A stretch of 11,696 nucleotides of DNA, taken from contig CANGRN010000016.1 of NCBI GenBank assembly GCA_947455695.1, positions 1-11,696 of the forward strand. The letters run 5' to 3'. Source of the stretch: Alphaproteobacteria bacterium. Lineage in GTDB: Bacteria; Pseudomonadota; Alphaproteobacteria; Micropepsales; Micropepsaceae. Shown in pieces: positions 6,953 to 11,696 of this stretch (positions within the stretch are counted from its first letter, which is position 1; each line of letters starts with the position of its first letter). Made by a program: the position numbers and the translations under genes. The notes below the pieces were generated by a model. The model worked only from the letters and a program-made list of their open reading frames with translations. It did not search any database and was not told where the DNA came from.

Positions 6953-7425
6953 CGGGCGAACTTCTGGCCGAAAGCGCCGTGCGCTTTGTCCGCACCTTCG
7001 ATGCGCCGGCAGAGAAGATCTGGGCCTTCCTGACCGACAGCAAGACGCTGCCGGACTGGTATGGCGAAGGGATGATCGTACCGCGCGAAGGCGGCACTGT
7101 GACGCTGATGGGCGGGCATGTGCGCGGCGTGGTCACCGGCTGGCGGCCAAGCCAGTTCCTTGGCTACACCTGGAATGTGTATTCGCCGGGCGAAAGCGCA
7201 TCGCGCTTTGCGATCTCGTATCTGGAATTCACGCTAGAGGGCTCAAAGCTCACCCTGATCCACCGCCCCATCCCGCAGGCCATGCAGAGCCAGACCATGA
7301 TGGGCTGGCACACCATGTTCGATCTGATCGAAGCCGGACTGCGCGGTGAATTCCCCAAACGCAGCGCGCTGTTTCCAAAAAACGCCGAACGATACGGCGT
7401 CGATATCAACAATCTCAAAAGGTGA
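6949..7425 (+). CDS. SRPBCC (AHSA1-like) domain protein A
   Basis: A 158-residue single-domain START/Bet v 1-like protein, cytoplasmic with no signal peptide. The N-terminal pattern VRFVRTFDAPAEKIWAFLTD (about 11-30), followed by LPDWY, is the standard beginning of AHSA1/SRPBCC domains; MGWHTMFDLIEAGL near residues 114-127 is the C-terminal helix that closes the ligand cavity. Such domains bind hydrophobic small molecules; members may be enzymes, carriers or co-factors for the regulator, and no specific role can be given. The ATG overlaps the repressor stop by 4 bp, so the two are almost certainly translated together. It resembles protein B encoded next door in layout (EKxW...LTD, GWH...D), suggesting an old duplication. 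Confidence 0.9.
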   Translation: MTGELLAESAVRFVRTFDAPAEKIWAFLTDSKTLPDWYGEGMIVPREGGTVTLMGGHVRGVVTGWRPSQFLGYTWNVYSPGESASRFAISYLEFTLEGSKLTLIHRPIPQAMQSQTMMGWHTMFDLIEAGLRGEFPKRSALFPKNAERYGVDINNLKR

Positions 7426-7429
7426 TGTG

Positions 7430-7966
7430 ATGGGTAGCAAGGCAACCAGGATCAACGATTCCACTTTGCAGTTCGTGCGCATCCTGCCGGGACCGATCGA
7501 GAAAGTCTGGGATTACCTGACCGACGCGAAGAAGCGCGGCGAATGGTTTGCCTCCGGCCCCCTGCCCGCAAAGGTCGGCGAGCGGTTCGAGATGCGCTTC
7601 AAGCATTCCGACCTGTCGCCCAACCAGGCGACGCCGCCGGACCAGTACATCGAGATGGACAAGAATGGCCACACCTCCAGCAACGTCCTGCTGGCGTTCG
7701 AGCCGCCTCATCGCCTGGCCTTTACCTTCGGCGGAGAGAAAAATCCCGCCAATGTCTCGGAAGTGGAATTTTTGCTGCAGGCCGAGGGCGACAAGGTGCG
7801 GCTGACCCTGACCCACAGCAAGATTCCCACCGACGACTATGCCGACGGCGTGTCGGTCGGCTGGCACAGCCACCTGGATATCCTGCAGTCCCGCACCGAA
7901 GGCACCACACCGCCGGCCTTCTGGGATGTGTGGCGTGATGCGCGAAAGATTTACGACAAGCCCTGA
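7430..7966 (+). CDS. SRPBCC (AHSA1-like) domain protein B
   Basis: A 178-residue SRPBCC protein. The reading frame is open further upstream, but ATG 7430 is the better start: it follows AAAGGTGA (7419-7425) by 4 nt and removes a 28-residue extension encoded inside the preceding gene. Domain signs are LQFVRILPGPIEKVWDYLTDAKK (roughly 11-33), GEWFASGPLP, and GWHSHLDILQ near the C-terminus. It is about 20 residues longer than protein A because of an insert around DLSPNQATPPDQYIEMD in the first half of the sheet. A hydrophobic-ligand-binding role is the family expectation; reaction or ligand unknown. Only 4 bp separate it from protein A, so the repressor and both SRPBCC genes form one transcription unit. 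Confidence 0.9.
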   Translation: MGSKATRINDSTLQFVRILPGPIEKVWDYLTDAKKRGEWFASGPLPAKVGERFEMRFKHSDLSPNQATPPDQYIEMDKNGHTSSNVLLAFEPPHRLAFTFGGEKNPANVSEVEFLLQAEGDKVRLTLTHSKIPTDDYADGVSVGWHSHLDILQSRTEGTTPPAFWDVWRDARKIYDKP

Positions 7967-8026
7967 CGGCGCCGTTCCACCCTTCGCCGCAAGCTGCTAG
8001 GCTTGCGCGCGATCTGGGTGGGAACA
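7967..8026 (+). promoter_or_regulatory. Intergenic spacer with stem-loop CGCAAGC-N6-GCTTGCG
   Basis: The 60-bp gap between the SRPBCC operon and the membrane protein holds a perfect 7-bp inverted repeat (7988-7994 and 8001-8007) around a TGCTAG loop. No T-run follows, so it is not a standard intrinsic terminator. TAGGCT at 7998-8003 could be a -10 box giving a short leader that includes the GGGTGGGA ribosome site before ATG 8027. The core 7992-8008 matches 3192-3208 upstream of pirin at 15 of 17 positions. Promoter, operator and weak terminator are all possible. Confidence 0.4.
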
Positions 8027-8938
8027 ATGAAACAGAAAATACCCGTCGGCGGAACAATCGCGCACGCCTACCGCTTTGTCGCCACCCAGCCGCTCACGAT
8101 CTTCAAGGCCGCATGGCTGCCGTTGCTGGCGTCAATGGTACTGCTGTTCCTGTTCTTTCGGCGCATGTCGTTGTTCCTGACGGCAGCCCAGGCCCATGAC
8201 CCCGCGGCGGTCAGCCTGTTCGGTTCCCTGCTTTTGCTCATCGTCCTGATCCTGATCTTCTTCTTTGCGCAGTTCACCGCCATCACCGAGGCGGCGCTGG
8301 GCCGTCCACCAAAGTCCTGGGTCGCCCTGCATTTCGACCGGACCATGTGGCGGATGCTGGGCGGCTTCCTGGCCGCGGCGGGCGTTATCGCGGTCATCAC
8401 CATCATGACAATGATCCTTTCCTATCTGCTGGGTCTGGGCCTGGACATAATGGTCAAGGCGGCGCCTAGCGCCCGGCCCATAAGCGCCATCGCGGCCGGG
8501 GTTGCGATCATTGCCTGCTTCTGCGTGATCTTCTTCATCGCCATGCGGTTCCTGTTCCTGCTGGGACCGGTCACGGTTTCCGAAACAGGGCTAGGCCTGG
8601 CGCGCAGCTGGGTGCTTTCGAAAGGCAGCTTCTGGCGGAGCTTCCTGATCACGCTGTCCATCACCATCCCCGTGGGAATCGCGAACCGGATGCTCAGCTT
8701 CGCGCTGGTAGGACTCCCGCCCACCCTTCCGCCCGGCACGGCCAAGGCGGCGCAGGATGCGGCCGAGGCGGCCTGGCAGATCAGACAGATGAATGCGATG
8801 GCAGACCACTGGTATATCACCCTGCCCATCATGGGATTGGTGATGCTGTTCCAGCTGGGCGCCGGTTGCGCGGCACAGGCCCATGCCTATCGCAAGCTGA
8901 CCGAAGACGACGGCCTAGCTCCAATCGCCGGCGATTGA
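8027..8938 (+). CDS. Six-helix integral membrane protein of unknown function
   Basis: A 303-residue protein that I cannot assign to a named function. I start at ATG 8027 (GGTGGGA about 4 nt upstream); an in-frame TTG at 8003 would add eight residues without better support. Hydrophobic segments fall at about 25-44, 62-83, 111-137, 153-179, 202-227 and 262-286, so six membrane helices are likely. Between helices 4 and 5 the stretch SETGLGLARSWVLSKGSFWRSF resembles an amphipathic repeat element of YciC/DUF975-like and glycerophosphodiester-phosphodiesterase membrane-domain proteins, a weak family hint. An Ala-rich loop (238-258) precedes helix 6. It lies 60 bp after the SRPBCC operon on the same strand and may be a distal member or a separate unit. 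Its 3' end overlaps rsmE by 24 bp tail to tail. Confidence 0.8.
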   Translation: MKQKIPVGGTIAHAYRFVATQPLTIFKAAWLPLLASMVLLFLFFRRMSLFLTAAQAHDPAAVSLFGSLLLLIVLILIFFFAQFTAITEAALGRPPKSWVALHFDRTMWRMLGGFLAAAGVIAVITIMTMILSYLLGLGLDIMVKAAPSARPISAIAAGVAIIACFCVIFFIAMRFLFLLGPVTVSETGLGLARSWVLSKGSFWRSFLITLSITIPVGIANRMLSFALVGLPPTLPPGTAKAAQDAAEAAWQIRQMNAMADHWYITLPIMGLVMLFQLGAGCAAQAHAYRKLTEDDGLAPIAGD

Positions 8939-9679
8939 TTGCCAGATCGCCAGCGCAGCCAGCGCGGCGGTGTCGGCGCGCAGGATGCGTGGCCCCAAAC
9001 TCACCGGCACCACGAAGGGCAGCGCGCGCACCGCGGCGCGCTCGGCCGGATCAAAACCGCCTTCGGGTCCGGTGAGGATCCCGGTAGGGCCGCCGCGGCT
9101 TTCGCGCGCGGCCTGGGTCATCGCCTTGGCATCGCCGCCCTCGTCACAGAACAGCAGGCGGCGCTCGGTGGGCCAGGAGGCCAGCAGCTTGTCGAAGCTG
9201 ACGCCGGCACGAATCTCCGGCACCGTCAGCCGCTCCGACTGCTCCGCCGCCTCCACCGCATTGGCGGCCATGCGCTCCTCATTGATGCGGGTCACGATGG
9301 TGCGGCGGGTGAAGACCGGCTGGAGCACGGACACGCCCAGCTCCACCGCCTTCTGCACCAGATAGTCGGACGGGGTCTTCTTCACCGGTGCAAAGGCCAG
9401 CCAGATATCCGGCGTGCCATGCTGGCCCGCCGTCTGCTTGCGGCAGGTCGCCGTGACACCGCGCTTACCCGCCTCGGCAATCTCCGCCAGCCATTCGCCA
9501 TCACGGCCATTGAACAGCGATATCAGGTTCCCGGCCCGGGCCCGCAGCACGTGGAGGAGATAATGCGTTTGCCCCTCGTCCAGGGTCACCGCCACGCCTT
9601 CGCCCAGATCGGCCGTCACATAGAGCCGGGTTTTGCCGCCGGCTTCTGCCAGTTCCGTTTTGTTAAGTTCTTCGCTCAT
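8915..9679 (-). CDS. rsmE: 16S rRNA (uracil(1498)-N(3))-methyltransferase
   Basis: A 254-residue SPOUT-class methyltransferase that methylates N3 of U1498 in 16S rRNA in the 30S subunit, using S-adenosylmethionine. The N-terminal PUA-like part (about 15-85) includes THYLLHVLRARAGN; the knotted catalytic domain shows KKTPSDYLVQKAVELGV (100-116), AAEQSERLTVPEI (144-156), ILTGPEGGFDPAE (201-213) and the knot LGPRILRADTAALAAL (228-243). Family proteins usually have ET where DT is seen here, a conservative change. The frame is open up to 9838, but that extension lies inside ubiA; ATG 9677-9679 gives the normal length. No clear ribosome binding site precedes it, and its start codon abuts the ubiA region. 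Its stop lies inside the membrane-protein gene. Confidence 0.95.
   Translation of the reverse strand: MSEELNKTELAEAGGKTRLYVTADLGEGVAVTLDEGQTHYLLHVLRARAGNLISLFNGRDGEWLAEIAEAGKRGVTATCRKQTAGQHGTPDIWLAFAPVKKTPSDYLVQKAVELGVSVLQPVFTRRTIVTRINEERMAANAVEAAEQSERLTVPEIRAGVSFDKLLASWPTERRLLFCDEGGDAKAMTQAARESRGGPTGILTGPEGGFDPAERAAVRALPFVVPVSLGPRILRADTAALAALAIWQSIAGDWS
8922..8937. repeat. Perfect 16-bp palindrome CAATCGCCGGCGATTG in convergent gene ends
   Basis: The palindrome lies within the 24-bp overlap of the membrane-protein gene and rsmE. Each strand reads it in the same phase, so both proteins contain Ile-Ala-Gly-Asp at their C-termini (membrane protein ending IAGD; RsmE ending IAGDWS). In RNA it would fold as a 6-bp stem with a CCGG loop in either transcript. 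No T-tract follows on either side, so a bidirectional terminator role is only a possibility. Confidence 0.6.
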
Positions 9680-9695
9680 GCCACAATTGAACGTG

Positions 9696-10634
9696 ATGAC
9701 CAGCAAATCGCAAGCCATTCCCCTGGACGCCGTGCCCACAGGCTGGGTGGAGCATGCGCCGTCCTGGCTGCGGCCCTGGGCGCGGCTGGCGCGGCTGGAC
9801 CGGCCGATCGGCACCTGGCTGCTGCTGTGGCCCTGCATCTTCGGGCTGCTGTTGGGCGCCGCGGCCGATGAGCGCCGCTTCCTGGACTGGCATGACCTTT
9901 ATTATGTGATCCTGTTCGCCATCGGCGCCCTGGTGATGCGCGGAGCCGGCTGCACCTTCAACGACATCATCGACCGCGACATCGACGCAGCGGTGGCGCG
10001 CACCGCCGGCCGCCCCATCCCGTCCGGCGCCATCCGCGTGCGCGGCGCCGCGCTGTTCCTGGTGGCGCAATGCCTGGTCGGGCTGGCGATATTGATGCAG
10101 TTCAACTGGTTCGCAGTGGCGCTGGGCGCGGCTTCGCTTTTGCTGGTCGCCGCCTATCCCTTCATGAAGCGCATCACCTGGTGGCCGCAGGCCTGGCTGG
10201 GCCTGACCTTCAACTGGGGCGCGCTGCTGGGCTTTGCCGCCCAGACCGGTCGCCTCGATGTCGGCGATGCCATGCTCTATGCCGGGCTGATCTTCTGGAC
10301 CCTGGGCTATGACACCATCTATGCGCACCAGGACAAGGACGACGACGAGCTGATCGGCGTCAAATCCACCGCCCGGCTTCTGGGCAATGACACGCGCAAA
10401 TGGGTGCTGCGTTTCTATGCCATCGCCTTCACCCTGATCCTGGCCGCCGGCTTCACCGAACATACCGGCTGGAGCTTTGCCTTCCTGATGCTGGCGGCGG
10501 GCGCCCATCTGCTGTGGCAGGTCAAAAAGCTGGACATCACCAGCGCCGAAAACTGCCTTGCGGTGTTCCGCTCCAACCGCGAGGCCGGTGCGCTGATCGC
10601 ACTGGCCTTCCTGCTGGCAAGCTGGCTCGGCTGA
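9696..10634 (+). CDS. ubiA: 4-hydroxybenzoate polyprenyltransferase
   Basis: A 312-residue integral membrane prenyltransferase that attaches the polyprenyl tail to 4-hydroxybenzoate in ubiquinone synthesis, at the inner membrane. The first Asp-rich motif is NDIIDRDID (89-97) and the second is within GYDTIYAHQDKDDD (204-217); both bind Mg-diphosphate. LARLDRPIGTWLLLWPC (31-47) and AGRPIPSG (104-111) are hallmark UbiA sequences, and around eight hydrophobic helices follow. The start is uncertain: ATG 9696 fits alphaproteobacterial homologues as I know them, while ATG 9678 would add six residues and share the CATG with the rsmE start. Neither has a good ribosome binding site. The stop overlaps the next start codon (TGATG). 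Confidence 0.95.
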   Translation: MTSKSQAIPLDAVPTGWVEHAPSWLRPWARLARLDRPIGTWLLLWPCIFGLLLGAAADERRFLDWHDLYYVILFAIGALVMRGAGCTFNDIIDRDIDAAVARTAGRPIPSGAIRVRGAALFLVAQCLVGLAILMQFNWFAVALGAASLLLVAAYPFMKRITWWPQAWLGLTFNWGALLGFAAQTGRLDVGDAMLYAGLIFWTLGYDTIYAHQDKDDDELIGVKSTARLLGNDTRKWVLRFYAIAFTLILAAGFTEHTGWSFAFLMLAAGAHLLWQVKKLDITSAENCLAVFRSNREAGALIALAFLLASWLG

Positions 10635-11254
10635 TGGCCCTGTCCATCCTGACGATGCACGGCCTGCTGCTGTTCATCGCCGCGGAGCTGGTCTTCTCGC
10701 TCACCCCCGGCCCGACCGTGATGCGGATCAGCGCCTATGGCTTCAAGGGCGGCTTTCGCGATGCGCTGGCCGCCATTGCCGGCACCCAGACCGGCAACAC
10801 GCTGTGGTACGTGATCTGCGTCACGGGATTGGGCGCAGCGGTGACCGCCTCACCGCTGGTGTTTCATCTCATCAAGCTGGCCGGCGCGGCCTATCTGATC
10901 TGGCTGGGCCTCTCCGCACTGGGGAAGAGCCGCCATGCCCAGCCCGAGGCCATGGGGCCCAGGCTGAAAGGCAAACCCTACCTGCAGGCCACCCTCACCC
11001 AGATGGGCAATCCCAAGGCCATCCTGTTCTTCGGCGCCTTCGTGCCGCAGTTCCTGGACACGCATGCGCCGCTGATGCCGCAATATGTCATCATGTTCGT
11101 GGTCACCTTCATCGGCGAAAGCATCATCCTGACCGGCTATGGCGCGCTGGCCGCCTATGGCGGACACAAGGCGGCGCCGCATCACGCCGTCTGGCGCGAG
11201 CGCATCAGCGGCCTGGTGCTGCTGGCGCTGGGCGTCATCGCGGCGCTGGCATGA
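10634..11254 (+). CDS. LysE/RhtB family exporter
   Basis: A 206-residue inner-membrane protein of the usual LysE/RhtB length. Hydrophobic helices lie near residues 8-28, 44-70, 72-97, 125-150, 155-180 and 188-206. The family signature SLTPGPTVM (22-30) and the following glycine-rich RISAYGFKGGFRDAL are clear, as are QMGNPKAILFFGAFVPQF (about 119-136) and GESIILTGYGALA. The family exports amino acids or derivatives (lysine, homoserine, threonine and others); the substrate cannot be read here. ATG 10634 overlaps the ubiA stop by one base, and its own TGA overlaps the next start by 4 bp (ATGA), so it belongs to the ubiA operon. A second in-frame ATG at 10655 would remove seven residues. Nothing in the sequence links it to ubiquinone synthesis. 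Confidence 0.92.
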   Translation: MALSILTMHGLLLFIAAELVFSLTPGPTVMRISAYGFKGGFRDALAAIAGTQTGNTLWYVICVTGLGAAVTASPLVFHLIKLAGAAYLIWLGLSALGKSRHAQPEAMGPRLKGKPYLQATLTQMGNPKAILFFGAFVPQFLDTHAPLMPQYVIMFVVTFIGESIILTGYGALAAYGGHKAAPHHAVWRERISGLVLLALGVIAALA

Positions 11255-11696
11255 CGCCAGAACAGTTCATCACCACCAATGCCGTCCTGATCGCGCCGCC
11301 CCTGGTGCCCGAGATCAAGCTGTACCTCGCCACCGAGGTGGTGCCGCTGTGGCGCGCCACCGAGGAAGAATTGGAGAAGAACGGCGTGCCGCCGCCCTAT
11401 TGGGCGTTTGCCTGGGCCGGCGGCCAGGCGCTGGCACGCTACATCCTCGACAATCCCGATATCGTTCGCGGCAAGCGCGTTCTCGATATCGGCTCCGGTT
11501 CGGGACTGGTCGGAATCGCCGCCGCCAGATCCGGCGCGTCCCATGTGCTGGCGGCGGACATCGACGCCCACGCCATCGCCGCCATCAAGCTGAACGCCGC
11601 CGCCAATGCTGTCGACATCGCCGTCACCCAGGATGATGTGATAGGGCGGCCGGGCGACTGGGACATCATCCTGGTGGGCGATCTGTTCTATGAACG
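11251..11696 (+). CDS. Class I SAM methyltransferase, METTL20/ETF-beta lysine methyltransferase-like (3' end outside window)
   Basis: The first 148 codons are present; the gene runs off the window. The start is ATG 11251, overlapping the exporter stop as ATGA. After about 50 residues comes PPPYWAFAWAGGQALARYILDNP (47-69), then the SAM-binding motif RVLDIGSGSGLVG (76-88), the acidic D103/D105 (AADIDAHA), LNAAAN (114-119), and GDLFYE (143-148). WAFxWxGGQALARYIL together with DLFYE is the pattern I associate with METTL20-type enzymes, which trimethylate lysines of the electron-transfer flavoprotein beta subunit; ribosomal L11 methyltransferase (PrmA-like) is the common alternative annotation. 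The predicted protein is cytoplasmic. Placement behind ubiA is functionally suggestive, since ETF feeds electrons to ubiquinone, but that link is inference. Confidence 0.82.
   Translation, partial: MTPEQFITTNAVLIAPPLVPEIKLYLATEVVPLWRATEEELEKNGVPPPYWAFAWAGGQALARYILDNPDIVRGKRVLDIGSGSGLVGIAAARSGASHVLAADIDAHAIAAIKLNAAANAVDIAVTQDDVIGRPGDWDIILVGDLFYE

Noticed and set aside
7988..8007. Intrinsic terminator of the SRPBCC operon
   Set aside because: The 7-bp stem is real, but it is followed by GC-rich sequence and no T-run; regulatory use or chance is equally likely.
8590..8606. Third copy of the GCTAGGCT element inside the membrane-protein gene
   Set aside because: It reads GCTAGGCCTGGCGC, needs an inserted base to match, and lies in coding sequence, so it is probably chance.
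1..11696. Mobile element, prophage, CRISPR or defence system
   Set aside because: No transposase, integrase, phage or nuclease genes, no spaced direct repeats and no terminal inverted repeats were seen on either strand.

Overview
The window is chromosomal DNA from a GC-rich alphaproteobacterium. The evidence is a GCS2/plant-type glutamate-cysteine ligase of the length usual in Alphaproteobacteria, a ubiquinone-pathway UbiA, and a METTL20/ETF-beta-type lysine methyltransferase fragment. The genus cannot be fixed from sequence alone. Genes are packed very tightly: start and stop codons overlap at most junctions, and the longest non-coding gap is 124 bp. There are no RNA genes, CRISPR arrays, insertion sequences or prophage genes.

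Layout. (1) Positions 1-3145, minus strand: three tandem paralogous exported metallo-beta-lactamase-fold hydrolases in one operon; the last is cut by the window start. (2) Positions 3210-5161, plus strand and divergent from (1): a pirin and an aldo/keto reductase, probably co-transcribed. (3) Positions 5158-6522, minus: glutamate-cysteine ligase (gshA), whose stop codon overlaps that of the reductase. (4) Positions 6608-7966, plus: a 26-bp near-perfect inverted repeat, then an ArsR-family repressor and two SRPBCC (AHSA1-like) proteins. (5) Positions 8027-8938, plus: a six-helix membrane protein of unknown function. (6) Positions 8915-9679, minus: 16S rRNA m3U1498 methyltransferase (rsmE), convergent with and overlapping (5). 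(7) Positions 9696-11696, plus: ubiA, a LysE/RhtB-type exporter and the start of a methyltransferase, with overlapping start and stop codons.

How they fit. gshA, rsmE and ubiA are housekeeping genes (glutathione synthesis, ribosome modification, ubiquinone synthesis) that I recall as frequent neighbours in Alphaproteobacteria. Here the ArsR-SRPBCC-SRPBCC-membrane block, on the opposite strand, lies between rsmE and gshA and looks like an insertion. The MBL cluster and the pirin/reductase pair form a second accessory module sharing a 64-bp divergent control region. No striking new defence or mobile system is visible. The best leads are the secreted MBL triplet, the ArsR operator and its regulon, a palindrome that encodes the C-termini of two convergent genes, and a near-identical 17-nt element upstream of two plus-strand transcription units.
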